A stretch of DNA of 64,000 bases from Osmia lignaria lignaria (GCF_051020975.1 NW_027478160.1:17940001-18004000), one strand, 5' to 3'. Counted from the stretch's first letter, positions 24,307 through 38,794 are shown. The notes: generated by a model not told the origin, from the letters alone. Translations and numbers: made by a program.

Positions 24307-26238
24307 TTGCAGATTTATCTCAAGGGAAGGGGCCTGACGGACATATTTCGAGATATTTCTTCTTCTTGTTGTTCTTCTTCTGCACAGCTAAGCTGGAAGT
24401 GGCATTTGCGGCTCGCACTAGTGCAGAGTTATCTCAAAGAAAGGGGCCACGGTGTTTCTGTATCTCTATTATGTTGGTGCGGCTTCGGAACTTTTAAATA
24501 TCACGATATATCTCGAAAACTACGCTTCTGATCAAAAAATATCATAGAACATAAATTGTAGGAAACATAATTCTCTACAAAAAACGTCTCTTAACATTTT
24601 GCCATAGCTTGTTTCGTTTCCGAGATATTTGCAGATATATCTCAAGGGAAGGGGCCTGACTGACATATTTCGAGATATTTCTTCTTCTTGTTGTTCTTCT
24701 TCTGCACAGCTAAACTGGAAGTGGCGTTTCCAGCTCGCAATAGCGCAGAGTTATCTCAAAGAAAGGGGCCACGGTGTTTCTGTATCTCTATTATGTTGGT
24801 GCGGCTTCGGAACTTTTAAATATCTTTATATATCTCGGGAACTACGCATCTGATAAAAAAATATCATAGAACATAAAAAGTAGGAAACTTAATTCTCTAC
24901 AAATAAAGTCTCTTAACATTTTGCCATAGCTCGCTTCGTTTCCGAGATATTTGCAGATTTATCTCAAGGAAAGGGGCCTGACGGACATATTTCGAGATAT
25001 TTCTTCTTCTTGTTGTTCTTCTTCTGCACAGCTAAGCTGGAAGTGGCATTTGCAGCTCGCAATAGTGCAGAGTTATCCCAAAGAAAGGGGCCACGGTGTT
25101 TCTGTATCTCTATTATGTTGGTGCGGCTTCGGAACTTTTAAATATCTTGATATATCTCGAGAACTACGCATCTGATCAAAAAATATCATACAACATAAAA
25201 AGTAGGAAACTTAATTCTCTACAATAAAGGTCTCTTAACATTTTGCCATAGCTCGCTTCGTTTCCGAGATATTTGCAGATTTATCACAAGGAAAGGGGCC
25301 TGACGGACATATTTCGAGATATTTCTTCTTCTTGTTGTTCTTCTTCTGCACAGCTAAACTGGAAGTGGCATTTCCAGCTCGCAATAGCGCAGAGTCATCT
25401 CAAAGAAAGGGGCCACGGTGTTTCTGTATCTCTATTATGTTGGTGCGGCTTCGGAACTTTTAAATATCTTTATATATCTCGGGAACTACGCATCTGATAA
25501 AAAAATATCATAGAACATAAAAAGTAGGAAACTTAATTCTCTACAAATAAAGTCTCTTAACATTTTGCCATAGCTCGCTTCGTTTCCGAGATATTTGCAG
25601 ATTTATCTCAAGGAAAGGGGCCTGACGGACATATTTCGAGATATTTCTTCTTCTTGTTGTTCTTCTTCTGCACAGCTAAGCTGGAAGTGGCATTTGCAGC
25701 TCGCAATAGTGCAGAGTTATCCCAAAGAAAGGGGCCACGGTGTTTCTGTATCTCTATTATGTTGGTGCGGCTTCGGAACTTTTAAATATCTTGATATATC
25801 TCGAGAACTACGCATCTGATCAAAAAATATCATACAACATAAAAAGTAGGAAACTTAATTCTCTACAATAAAGGTCTCTTAACATTTTGCCATAGCTCGC
25901 TTCGTTTCCGAGATATTTGCAGATTTATCTCAAGGAAAGGGGCCTGACGGACATATTTCGAGATATTTCTTCTTCTTGTTGTTCTTCTTCTGCACAGCTA
26001 AACTGGAAGTGGCATTTCCAGCTCGCAATAGCGCAGAGTCATCTCAAAGAAAGGGGCCACGGTGTTTCTGTATCTCTATTATGTTGGTGCGGCTTCGGAA
26101 CTTTTAAATATCTTGATATATCTCGAGAACTACGCATCTGATCAAAAAATATCATAGAACATAAAAAGTAGGAAACTTAATTCTCTACAAAAAAGGTCTC
26201 TTAATATTTTGCCATAGCTCGCTTCGTTTCCGAGATAT
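24307..26238 (+). repeat. R-type monomer followed by a 644-bp dimer repeat
   Basis: The first copy is R-type with AAATATCACGATATATC, a mark shared with 26883, 27849 and 35897. Then a dimer alternates: Q-type with CAAGGAAAGG and TTATCCCAAAG (24951, 25595) and N-type with ATAGCGCAGAG (24629, 25273, 25917). The linker ATCTGATAAAAAAATATC, which loses the usual TGATCA, occurs in the N-type copies at 24629 and 25273 but not 25917. Confidence 0.85.
24415..24424. other. Perfect 10-bp palindrome GCACTAGTGC of R-type monomers
   Basis: GCACTAGTGC equals its own reverse complement. It appears in most R-type monomers and is broken to GCAATAGTGC in Q- and N-types, so one substitution (m112) decides it. 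It contains an SpeI site (ACTAGT), giving a simple physical marker of R-type copies. Any protein-binding role is speculative. Confidence 0.85.
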
Positions 26239-28814
26239 TTGCAGATTTATCTCAAGGGAAGGGGCCTGACGGACATATTTCGAGATATTTCTTCTCCTTG
26301 TTGTTCTTCTTCTGCACAGCTAAGCTGGAAGTGGCATTTGCAGCTCGCAATAGTGCAGAGTTATCTCAAAGAAAGGGGCCACGGTGTTTCTGTATCTCTA
26401 TTATGTTGGTGCGGCTTCGGAACTTTTAAATATCTTGATATATCTCGAGAAGTACGCATCTGATCAAAAAATATCATAGAACATAGAAAGTAGGAAACTT
26501 AATTCTCTACAAAAAAGGTCTCTTAACATTTTGCCATAGCTCGCTTCGTTTCCGAGATATTTGCAGATTTATCTCAAGGGAAGGGGCCTGACGGACATAT
26601 TTCGAGATATTTCTTCTTCTTGTTGTTCTTCTTCTGCACAGCTAAGCTGGAAGTGGCATTTGCAGCTCGCAATAGTGCAGAGTTATCTCAAAGGAAGGGG
26701 CCACGGTGTTTCTGTATCTCTATTATGTTGGTGCGGCTTCGGAACTTTTAAATATCTTGATATATCTCGAGAACTACGCATCTGATCAAAAAATATCATA
26801 GAACATAGAAAGTAGGAAACTTAATTCTCTACAAAAAAGGTCTCTTAACATTTTGCCATAGCTCGCTTCGTTTCCGAGATATTTGCAGATTTATCTCAAG
26901 GGAAGGGGCCTGACGGACATATTTCGAGATATTTCTTCTTCTTGTTGTTCTTCTTCTGCACAGCTAAGCTGGAAGTGGCATTTGCGGCTCGCACTAGTGC
27001 AGAGTGAACTCAAAGAAAGGGGCCACGGTGTTTCTGTATCTCTATTATGTTGGTGCGGCTTCGGAACTTTTAAATATCACGATATATCTCGAAAACTACG
27101 CTTCTGATCAAAAAATATGATAGAACATAAATTGTAGGAAACACAATTCTCTACAAAAAACGTCTCTTAACATTTTGCCATAGCTCGCTTCGTTTCCGAG
27201 ATATTTGCAGATTTATCTCAAGGGAAGGGGCCTGACGGACATATTTCGAGATATTTCTTCTTCTTGTTGTTCTTCTTCTGCACAGCTAAGCTGGAAGTGG
27301 CATTTGCAGCTCGCAATAGTGCAGAGTTATCTCAAAGAAAGGGGCCACGGTGTTTCTGTATCTCTATTATGTTGGTGCGGCTTCGGAACTTTTAAATATC
27401 TTGATATATCTCGAGAACTACGCATCTGATCAAAAAATATCATAGAACATAGAAAGTAGGAAACTTAATTCTCTACAAAAAAGGTCTCTTAACATTTTGC
27501 CATAGCTCGCTTCGTTTCCGAGATATTTGCAGATTTATCTCAAGGGAAGGGGCCTGACGGACATATTTCGAGATATTTCTTCTTCTTGTTGTTCTTCTTC
27601 TGCACAGCTAAGCTGGAAGTGGCATTTGCAGCTCGCAATAGTGCAGAGTTATCTCAAAGAAAGGGGCCACGCTGTTTCTGTATCTCTATTATGTTGGTGC
27701 GGCTTCGGAACTTTTAAATATCTTGATATATCTCGAGAACTACGCATCTGATCAAAAAATATCATAGAACATAAAAAGTAGGAAACTTAATTCTCTACAA
27801 AAAAGGTCTCTTAACATTTTGCCATAGCTCGCTTCGTTTCCGAGATATATGCAGATTTATCTCAAGGGAAGGGGCCTGACGGACATATTTCGAGATATTT
27901 CTTCTTCTTGTTGTTCTTCTTCTGCACAGCTAAGCTGGAAGTGGCATTTGCGGCTCGCACTAGTGCAGAGTTATCTCAAAGAAAGGGGCCACGGTGTTTC
28001 TGTATCTGTATTATGTTGGTGCGGCTTCGGAACTTTTAAATATCACGATATATCTCGAAAACTACGCTTCTGATCAAAAAATATCATAGAACATAAATTG
28101 TAGGAAACATAATTCTCTACAAAAAACGTCTCTTAACATTTTGCCATAGCTTGTTTCGTTTCCGAGATATTTGCAGATATATCTCAAGGGAAGGGGCCTG
28201 ACGGACATATTTCGAGATATTTCTTCTTCTTGTTGTTCTTCTTCTGCACAGTTAAGCTGGAAGTGGCATTTGCAGCTCGCAATAGTGCAGAGTTATCTCA
28301 AAGAAAGGGGCCACGGTGTTTCTGTATCTCGATTATGTTGGTGCGGCTTCGGAACTTTTAAATATCTTGATATATCTCGAGAACTACGCATCTGATCAAA
28401 AAATATCATAGAACATAGAAAGTAGGAAACTTAATTGTCTACAAAAAAGGTCTCTTAACATTTTGCCATAGCTCGCTTCGTTTCCGAGATATTTGCAGAT
28501 TTATCTCAAGGGAAGGGGTCTGACGGACATATTTCGAGATATTTCTTCTTCTTGTTGTTCTTCTTCTGCACAGCTAAGCTGGAAGTGGCATTTGCAGCTC
28601 GCAATAGTGCAGAATTATCTCAAAGAAAGGGGCCACGGTGTTTCTGTATCTCTATTATGTTGGTGCGGCTTCGGAACTTTTAAATATCTTGATATATCTC
28701 GAGAACTACGCATCTGATCAAAAAATATCATAGAACATAGAAAGTAGGAAACTTAATTCTCTACAAAAAAGGTCTCTTAACATTTTGCCATAGCTCGCTT
28801 CGTTTCCGAGATAT
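26239..28814 (+). repeat. Eight-monomer block, mostly Q-type
   Basis: Mainly Q-type copies with ACATAGAAAGTAGG linkers, interrupted by R-type copies at 26883 and 27849 that carry AAATATCACGATATATC and an AAATTGTAGG linker. The copy at 27527 shares CACGCTGTTT with 22375/22697, and the copy at 28493 shares GCAGAATTATC with 22053, pointing to block exchange with the 22-24 kb region. Confidence 0.82.
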
Positions 28815-31800
28815 TTGCAGATTTATCTTAAGGGAAGGGGCCTGACGGACATATTTCGAGATATTTCTTCTTCTTGTTGTTCTTCTTCTGCACAGCTAAG
28901 CTGGAAGTGGCATTTGCAGCTCGCAATAGTGCAGAGTTATCTCAAAGAAAGGGGCCACGGTGTTTCTGTATCCCTATTCTGTTGGTGCGGCTTCGAAACT
29001 TTTAAATATCTTGATATATCTCGAGAACTACGCAACTGATCAAAAAATATCATAGAACACAAAAAGTAGGAAACTTAATTCTCTACAAAACACGTCTCTT
29101 AACATTTTGCCATAGCTCGCTTCGTTTCCGAGATATTTGCAGATTTATCTCAAGGGAAGGGGCCTGACGGACATATTTCGAGATATTTCTTCTTCTTGTT
29201 GTTCTTCTTCTGCACAGCTAAGCTGGAAGTGGCATTTGCAGCTCGCAATAGTGCAGAGTTATCTCAAAGAAAGGGGCCACGGTGTTTCTGTATCTCTATT
29301 ATGTTGGTGCGGCTTCGGAACTTTTAAATATCTTGATATATCTCGAGAACTACGCATCTGATCAAAAAATATCATAGAAGATAAAAAGTAGGAAACTTAA
29401 TTCTCTACAAAAAAGGTCGCTTAACATTTTGCCATACCTCGCTTCGTTTCCGAGATATTTGCAGATTTATCTCAAGGGAAGGGGCCTGACGGACATATTT
29501 CGAGATATTTCTTCTTCTTGTTGTTCTTCTTCTGCACAGCTAAGCTGGAAGTGGCATTTGCAGCTCGCAATAGTGCAGAGTTATCTCAAAGAAAGGGGCC
29601 ACGGTGTTTCTGTATCTCTATTATGTTGGTGCGTCTTCGGAACTTTCAAATATCTTGATATATCTCGAGAACTACGCATCTGATCAAAAAATATCATACA
29701 ACATAAAAAGTAGGAAACTTAATTCTCTACAAAAAAGGTCTCTTAACATTTTGCCATAGCTCGCTTCGTTTCCGAGATATTTGCAGATTTATCTCAAGGG
29801 AAGGGGCCTGACGGACATATTTCGAGATATTTCTTCTTCTTGTTGTTCTTCTTCTGCACAGCTAAGCTGGAAGTGGCATTTGCAGCTCGCAATAGTGCAG
29901 AGTTATCTCAAAGAAAGGGGCCACGGTGTTTCTGTATCTCTATTATGTTGGTGCGGCTTCGGAACTTTTAAATATCTTGATATATCTCGAGAACTACGCA
30001 TCTGATCAAAAAATATCATAGAACACAAAAAGTAGGAAACTTAATTCTCTACAAAAAACGTCTCTTAACATTTTGCCATAGCTCGCTTCGTTTCCGAGAT
30101 ATTTGCAGATTTATCTCAAGGGAAGGGGCCTGACGGACATATTTCGAGATATTTCTTCTTCTTGTTGTTCTTCTTCTGCACAGCTAAGCTGGAAGTGGCA
30201 TTTGCAGCTCGCAATAGTGCAGAGTTATCTCAAAGAAAGGGGCCACGGTGTTTCTGTATCTCTATTATGTTGGTGCGGCTTCGGAACTTTTAAATATCTT
30301 GATATATCTCGAGAACTACGCATCTGATCAAAAAATATCATACAACATAAAAAGTAGGAAACTTAATTCTCTACAAAAAAGGTCTCTTAACATTTTGCCA
30401 TAGCTCGCTTCGTTTCCGAGATATTTGCAGATTTATCTCAAGGGAAGGGGCCTGACGGACATATTTCGAGATATTTCTTCTTCTTGTTGTTCTTCTTCTG
30501 CACAGCTAAGCTGGAAGTGGCATTTGCAGCTCGCAATAGTGCAGAGTTATCTCAAAGAAAGTGGCCACGGTGTTTCTGTATCTCTATTATGTTGGTGCGG
30601 CTTCGGAACTTTTAAATATCTTGATATATCTCGGGAACTACGCATCTGATCAAAAAATATCATAGAAGATAAAAAGTTGGAAACTTAATTCTCTACAAAA
30701 AAGGTCGCTTAACATTTTGCCATACCTCGCTTCGTTTCCGAGATATTTGCAGATTTATCTCAAGGGAAGGGGCCTGACGGACATATTTCGAGATATTTCT
30801 TCTTCTTGTTGTTCTTCTTCTGCACAGCTAAGCTGGAAGTGGCATTTGCAGCTCGCAATAGTGCAGAGTTATCTCACAGAAAGGGGCCACGGTGTTTCCG
30901 TATCTCTATTATGTTGGTGCGGCTTCGGAACTTTCAAATATCTTGATATATCTCGAGAACTACGCATCTGATCAAAAAATATCATAGAACATAAAAAGTA
31001 GGAAACTTAATTCTCTACAAAAAAGGTATCTTAACATTTTGCCATAGCTCGCTTCGTTTCCGAGATATATGCAGATTTATCTCAAGGGAAGGGGCCTGAC
31101 GGACATATTTCGAGATATTTCTTCTTCTTGTTGTTCTTCTTCTGCACAGCTAAGCTGGAAGTGGCATTTGCAGCTCGCAATAGTGCAGAGTTATCTCAAA
31201 GAAAGGGGCCACGGTGTTTCTGTATCCCTATTCTGTTGGTGCGGCTTCGAAACTTTTAAATATCTTGATATATCTCGAGAACTACGCAACTGATCAAAAA
31301 ATATCATAGAACACAAAAAGTAGGAAACTTAATTCTCTACAAAAAACGTCTCTTAACATTTTGCCATAGCTCGCTTCGTTTCCGAGATATTTGCAGATTT
31401 ATCTCAAGGGAAGGGGCCTGACGGACATATTTCGAGATATTTCTTCTTCTTGTTGTTCTTCTTCTGCACAGCTAAGCTGGAAGTGGCATTTGCAGCTCGC
31501 AATAGTGCAGAGTTATCTCAAAGAAAGGGGCCACGGTGTTTCTGTATCCCTATTCTGTTGGTGCGGCTTCCAAACTTTTAAATATCTTGATATATCTCGA
31601 GAACTACGCAACTGATCAAAAAATATCATAGAACACAAAAAGTAGGAAACTTAATTCTCTACAAAAAACGTCTCTTAACATTTTGCCATAGCTCGCTTCG
31701 TTTCCGAGATATTTGCAGATTTATCTCAAGGGAAGGGGCCTGACGGACATATTTCGAGATATTTCTTCTTCTTGTTGTTCTTCTTCTGCACAGCTAAGCT

Positions 31801-32356
31801 GGAAGTGGCATTTGCAGCTCGCAATAGTGCAGAGTTATCTCAAAGAAAGGGGCCACGGTGTTTCTGTATCTCTATTATGTTGGTGCGGCTTCGGAACTTT
31901 TAAATATCTTGATATATCTCGAGAACTACGCATCTGATCAAAAAATATCATAGAAGATAAAAAGTAGGAAACTTAATTCTCTACAAAAAAGGTCGCTTAA
32001 CATTTTGCCATACCTCGCTTCGTTTCCGAGATATTTGCAGATTTATCTCAAGGGAAGGGGCCTGACGGACATATTTCGAGATATTTCTTCTTCTTGTTGT
32101 TCTTCTTCTGCACAGCTAAGCTGGAAGTGGCATTTGCAGCTCGCAATAGTGCAGAGTTATCTCAAAGAAAGGGGCCACGGTGTTTCTGTATCTCTATTAT
32201 GTTGGTGCGGCTTCGGAACTTTCAAATATCTTGATATATCTCGAGAACTACGCATCTGATCAAAAAATATCATAGAACATGAAAAGTAGGAAACTTAATT
32301 TTCTACAAAAAAGGTATCTTAACATTTTGCCATAGCTCGCTTCGTTTCCGAGATAT
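28815..32356 (+). repeat. Q-type block with 4-mer (1288 bp) spacing
   Basis: Eleven Q-type monomers. Copies preceded by GGTCGCTTAAC and CATACCTCGC start at 29459, 30747 and 32035, exactly 1288 bp apart. Copies with TATCCCTATTCTG and ACGCAACTG occur at 28815, 31069 and 31391. The series 28815/29137/29459 resembles 31391/31713/32035, so the block has undergone more than one duplication. Confidence 0.82.
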
Positions 32357-33966
32357 ATGCAGATTTATCTCAAGGGAAGGGGCCTGACGGACATATTTCG
32401 AGATATTTCTTCTTCTTGTTGTTCTTCTTCTGCACAGCTAAGCTGGAAGTGGCATTTGCAGCTCGCAATAGTGCAGAGTTATCTCAAAGAATGGGGCCAC
32501 GGTGTTTCTGTATCTCTATTATGTTGGTGCGGCTTCGGAACTTTTAAATATCTTGATATATCTCGAGAACTACGCATCTGATCAAAAAATATCATACAAC
32601 ATAAAAAGTAGAAAACTTAATTCTCTACAAAAAAGGTCTCTTAACATTTTGCCATAGCTCGCTTCGTTTCCGAGATATTTGCAGATTTATCTCAAGGGAA
32701 GGGGCCTGACGGACATATTTCGAGATATTTCTTCTTCTTGTTGTTCTTCTTCTGCACAGCTAAACTGGAAGTGGCATTTCCAGCTCGCAATAGTGCAGAG
32801 TTATCTCAAAGAAAGGGGCCACGGTGTTTCTGTATCTCTATTATGTTGGTGCGGCTTCGGAACTTTTAAATATCTTGATATATCTCGAGAACTACGCATC
32901 TGATCAAAAAATATCATACAACATAAAAAGTAGGAAACTTAATTCTCTACAAAAAAGGTCTCTTAACATTTTGCCATAGCTCGCTTCGTTTCCGAGATAT
33001 TTGCAGATTTATCTCAAGGGAAGGGGCCTGACGGACATATTTCGAGATATTTCTTCTTCTTGTTGTTCTTCTTCTGCACAGCTAAGCTGGAAGTGGCATT
33101 TGCAGCTCGCAATAGTGCAGAGTTATCTCAAAGAATGGGGCCACGGTGTTTCTGTATCTCTATTATGTTGGTGCGGCTTCGGAACTTTTAAATATCTCGA
33201 TATATCTCGAAAACTACGCTTCTGATCAAAAAATATCATAGAACAGAACTTGTAGGAAACATAATTCTCTACAAAAAACGTCTCTTAACATTTTGCCATA
33301 GCTCGCTTCGTTTCCGAGATATTTGCAGATATATCTCAAGGGAAGGGGCCTGACGGACATATTTCGAGATATTTCTTCTTCTTGTTGTTCTTCTTCTGCA
33401 CAGCTAAACTGGAAGTGGCATTTCCAGCTCGCAATAGTGCAGAGTTATCTCAAAGAAAGGGGCCACGGTGTTTCTGTATCTCTATTATGTTGGTGCGGCT
33501 TCGGAACTTTTAAATATCTTGATATATCTCGAGAACTACGCATCTGATCAAAAAATATCATACAACATAAAAAGTAGGAAACTTAATTCTCTACAAAAAA
33601 GGTCTCTTAACATTTTGCCATAGCTCGCTTCGTTTCCGAGATATTTGCAGATTTATCTCAAGGGAAGGGGCCTGACGGACATATTTCGAGATATTTCTTC
33701 TTCTTGTTGTTCTTCTTCTGCACAGCTAAGCTGGAAGTGGCATTTGCAGCTCGCAATAGTGCAGAGTTATCTCAAAGAAAGGGGCCACGGTGTTTCTGTA
33801 TCTCTATTATGTTGGTGCGGCTTCGGAACTTTTAAATATCTTGATATATCTCGAGAACTACGCATCTGATCAAAAAATATCATAGAACACAAAAAGTAGG
33901 AAACTTAATTCTCTACAAAAAACGTCTCTTAACATTTTGCCATAGCTCGCTTCGTTTCCGAGATAT
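32357..33966 (+). repeat. Five-monomer block alternating Q- and N-type
   Basis: Copies at 32357 and 33001 are Q-type with GAATGGGG; those at 32679 and 33323 are N-type. The copy at 33001 ends in a beta 3' half with an AACTTGTAGG linker. The copy at 33645 is close to the reference monomer. Confidence 0.8.
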
Positions 33967-35574
33967 TTGCAGATTTATCTCAAGGGAAGGGGCCTGACGG
34001 ACATATTTCGAGATATTTCTTCTTCTTCTTGTTCTTCTTCTGCACAGCTAAGCTGGAAGTGGCATTTGCAGGTCGCAATAGTGCAGAGTTATCTCAAAGA
34101 AAGGGGCCACGGTGTTTCTGTATCTCTATTATGTTGGTGCGGCTTCGGAACCTTTAAATATCTCGATATATCTCGAAAACTACGCTTCTGATCAAAAAAT
34201 ATCATAGAACTTAAAAAGTAGGAAACGTAATTCTCTACAAAAAAGTTCTCTTAACATTTTGCCATAGCTCGCTTCGTTTCCGAGATATTTGCAGATTTAT
34301 CTCAAGGGAAGGGGCCTGACAGACATATTTCGAGATATTTCTTCTTCTTCTTGTTCTTCTTCTACGCAGCTAAGCTGGAAGTGGCATTTGCAGCTCGCAA
34401 TAGTGCAGAGTTATCTCAAAGAAGGGGGCCACGGTGTTTCTGTATCTCTATTATGTTGGTGCGGCTTCGGATCTTTTAAATATCTTGATATATCTCGAGA
34501 ACTACGCATCTGATCAAAAAATATCATAGAACATAAATAGTAGGAAACTTAATTCTCTACAAAAAGGTCCCTCAACATTTTGCCATAGCTCGCTTCGTTT
34601 CCGAGATATTTGCACATTTATCTCAAGGGAAGGGGCCTAACGGACATATTTCGAGATATTTCTTCTTCTTGTTGTTCTTCTTCTGCACAGCTAAGCTGGA
34701 AGTGGCATTTGCTGCTCGCACTAGTGCAGAGTTATCTCAAAGAAAGGGGCCACGGTATTTCTGTATCTCTATTATGTTGGTGCGGCTTCGGAACTTTTAA
34801 ATATCTCGATATATCTCGAAAACTACGCTTCTGATCAAAAAATATCATAGCACATAAATTGTAGGAAACATAACTCTCTACAAAAAACGTCTCTTAACAT
34901 TTTGCCATAGCTCGCTTCGTTTCCGAGATATTTGCAGATTTATCTCAAGGGAAGGGGCCTGACAGACATATTTCGAGATATTTCTTCTTCTTCTTGTTCT
35001 TCTTCTACGCAGCTAAGCTGGAAGTGGCATTTGCAGCTCGCAATAGTGCAGAGTTATCTCAAAGAAGGGGGCCACGGTGTTTCTGTATCTCTATTATGTT
35101 GGTGCGGCTTCGGATCTTTTAAATATCTTGATATATCTCGAGAACTACGCATCTGATCAAAAAATATCATAGAACATAAATAGTAGGAAACTTAATTCTC
35201 TACAAAAAGGTCCCTCAACATTTTGCCATAGCTCGCTTCGTTTCCGAGATATTTGCACATTTATCTCAAGGGAAGGGGCCTAACGGACATATTTCGAGAT
35301 ATTTCTTCTTCTTGTTGTTCTTCTTCTGCACAGCTAAGCTGGAAGTGGCATTTGCTGCTCGCACTAGTGCAGAGTTATCTCAAAGAAAGGGGCCACGGTA
35401 TTTCTGTATCTCTATTATGTTGGTGCGGCTTCGGAACTTTTAAATATCTCGATATATCTCGAAAACTACGCTTCTGATCAAAAAATATCATAGCACATAA
35501 ATTGTAGGAAACATAACTCTCTACAAAAAACGTCTCTTAACATTTTGCCATAGCTCGCTTCGTTTCCGAGATAT
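33967..35574 (+). repeat. Monomer plus duplicated 643-bp dimer
   Basis: After a TTCTTCTTGTTC monomer with TTGCAGGTCGC (33967), the pair 34289 (GACAGACAT, TCTACGCAG, GAAGGGGG) and 34610 (TTGCACATTT, TTTGCTGCTCG, ACGGTATTTC) is repeated at 34932 and 35253. The first member of each pair is 321 bp, one A shorter in the CTACAAAAAGG run. The same trimer 33967/34289/34610 recurs at 43627/43949/44270. Confidence 0.88.
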
Positions 35575-37506
35575 TTGCAGATTTATCTCAAGGGAAGGGG
35601 CCTGACGGACATATTTCGAGATATTTCTTCTTCTTGTTGTTCTTCTTCTGCACAGCTAAGCTGGAAGTGGCATTTGCAGCTCGCAATAGTGCAGAGTTAT
35701 CTCAAAGAAAGGGGCCACGGTGTTTCTGTATCTCTATTATGTTGGTGCGGCTTCGGAACTTTTAAATATCTTGATATATCTCGAGAACTACGCATCTGAT
35801 CAAAAAATATCATAGAAGATAAAAAGTAGGAAACTTAATTCTCTACAAAAAAGGTCGCTTAACATTTTGCCATAGCTCGCTTCGTTTCCGAGATATTTGC
35901 AGATTTATCTCAGGGGAAGGGGCCTGACGGACATATTTCGAGATATTTCTTCTTCTTGTTGTTCTTCTTCTGCACAGCTAAGCTGGAAGTGGCATTTGCG
36001 GCTCGCACTAGTGCAGAGTTATCTCAAAGAAAGGGGCCACGGTGTTTCTGTATCTCTATTATGTTGGTGCGGCTTCGGAACTTTTAAATATCACGATATA
36101 TGTCGAAAACTACGCTTCTGATCAAAAAATATCATAGAACATAAATTGTACGAAACATAATTCTCTACAAAAAACGTCTCTTAACATTTTGCCATAGCTC
36201 GCTTCGTTTCCGAGATATTTGCAGATTCAGCTCAAAGGAACGGGCCTGACGGACATATTTCGAGATATTTCTTCTTCTTGTTGTTCTTCTTCTGCACAGC
36301 TAAGCTGGAAGTGGCATTTGCAGCTCGCAATAGTGCAGAGTTATCTCAAAGAAAGGGGCCACGGTGTTTCTGTATCTCTATTATGTTGGTGCGGCTTCGG
36401 AACTTTCAAATATCTTGATATATCTCGAGAACTACGCATCTGATCAAAAAATATCATAGAACATAAAAAGTAGGAAACTTAATTCTCTACAAAAAAGGTC
36501 TCTTAACATTTTGCCATAGCTCGCTTCGTTTCCGAGATATATGCAGATTTATCTCAAGGGAAGGGGCCTGACGGACATATTTCGAGATATTTCTTCTTCT
36601 TGTTGTTCTTCTACTGCACAGCTAAGCTGGAATTGGCATTTGCAGCTCGCAATAGTGCAGAGTTATCTCAAAGAAAGGGGCCACGGTGCTTCTGTATCTC
36701 TATTATGTTGGTGCGGCTTCGGAAGTTTTAAATATCTCGATATATCTTGAAAACTACGCTACTGATCAAAAAATATCATAGAACATAAAAAGTAGGAAAC
36801 TTAATTCTCTACAAATAAAGTCTCTTAACATTTTGCCATAGCTCGCTTCGTTTCCGAGATATTTGCAGATTTATCTCGAGGGAAGGGGCCTGACGGACAT
36901 ATTTCGAGATATTTCTTCTTCTTGTTGTTCTTCTTCTGCACAGCTAAGCTGGAAGTGGCATTTGCGGCTCGCACTAGTGCAGAGTTATCTCAAAGAAAGG
37001 GGCCACGGTGTTTCTGTATCTCTATTATGTTGGTGCGGCTTCGGAACTTTTAAATATCTTGATATATCTCGAGAACTACGCATCTGATCAAAAAATATCA
37101 TACAACATAAAAAGTAGGAAACTTAATTCTCTACAAATAAAGTCTCTTAACATTTTGCCATAGCTCGCTTCGTTTCCGAGATATTTGCAGATTTATCTCG
37201 AGGGAAGGGGCCTGACGGACATATTTCGAGATAATTCTTCTTCTTGTTGTTCTTCTTCTGCACAGCTAAGCTGGAAGTGGCATTTGCGGCTCGCACTAGT
37301 GCAGAGTTATCTCAAAGAAAGGGGCCACGGTGTTTCTGTATCTCTATTATGTTGGTGCGGCTTCGGAACCTTTAAATATCTCGATATATCTCGAAAACTA
37401 CGCTTCTGATCAAAAAATATCATAGAAAGTAAATTGTAGGAAACATAATTCTCTACAAAAAAGGTCTCTTAACATTTTGCCATAGCTCGCTTCGTTTCCG
37501 AGATAT
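35575..37506 (+). repeat. Six-monomer mixed block
   Basis: Q-type 35575 has a CATAGAAGAT linker. R-type 35897 has CAGGGGAAGG and AAATATCACG. The copy at 36219 is the first with TTGCAGATTCAGCTCAAAGG, a variant that becomes common further right. The copy at 36541 has TTCTACTGC and AATTGGC. R-type copies with CGAGG occur at 36863 and 37185; the latter ends with CATAGAAAGTAAATTG, the junction mark of the following 5-mer HOR. Confidence 0.8.
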
Positions 37507-38794
37507 TTGCAGATTTATCTCAAGGGAAGGGGTCTGACGGACATATTTCGAGATATTTCTTCTTCTTGTTGTTCTTCTTCTGCACAGCTAAGCTCGAAGT
37601 GGCATTTGCAGCTCGCAATAGTGCAGAGTTATCTCAAAGAAAGGGGCCACGGTGTTTCTGTATCTCTACTATGTTGGTGCGGCTTCGGAACTTTTAAATA
37701 TCTTGATATATCTCGAGAACTACGCATCTGATCAAAAAATATCATAGAACATAAAAAGTAGGAAACTTAATTCTCTACAAAAAAGGTCTCTTAACGTTTT
37801 GCCATAGCTCGCTTCGTTTCCGAGATATTTGCAGATTTATCTCAAGGGAAGGGGCCTGACGGACATATTTCGAGATATTTCTTCTTCTTGTTGTTCTTCT
37901 TCTGCACAGCTAAGCTGGAAGTGGCATTTGCAGCTCGCAATAGTGCAGAGTTATCTCAAAGAAAGAGGCCACGGTGTTTCTGTACCTCTATTATGTTGGA
38001 GCGGCTTCGGAATTTTTAAATATCTCGATATATCTCGAAAACTACGCTTCTGATCAAAAAATATCATAGAACATAAATTGTAGGAAACATAATTCTCTAC
38101 AAAAAAGGTCTCTTAACATTTTGCCATAGCTCGCTTCGTTTCCGAGATATTTGCAGATTTATCTCAAGGGAACGGGCCTGACGGACATATTTCGAGATAT
38201 TTCTTCTTCTTGTTGTTCTTCTTCTGCACAGCTAAGCTGGAAGTGGCATTTGCAGGTCGCAATAGTGCAGAGTTATCTCAAAGAAAGGGGCCACGGTGTT
38301 TCTGTATCTCTATTATGTTGGTGCGGCTTCGGAACCTTTAAATATCTCGATATATCTCGAAAACTACGCTTCTGATCAAAATATATCATAGAACGTAAAA
38401 AGTAGGAAACGTAATTCTCTACAAAAAAGGTCTCTTAACATTTTGCCATAGCTCGCTTCGTTTCCGAGATATTTGCAGATTTATCTCAAGGGAAGGGGCC
38501 TGACGGACATATTTCGAGATATTTCTTCTTCTTGTTGTTCTTCTTCTGCACAGCTAAGCTGGAAGTGGCATTTGCAGCTCGCAATAGTGCAGAGTTATCT
38601 CAATGAAAGGGGCCACGGTGTTTCTGTATCTCTATTATGTTGGTGCGGCTTCGGAACTTTTAAATATCTTGATATATCTCGAGAACTACGCATCTGATCA
38701 AAAAATATCATAGAACATAAAAGGTAGGAAACGTAATTCTCCACAAAAAAGGTCTTTTAACATTTTGCCATAGCTCGGATTGTTTGCGAGATAT

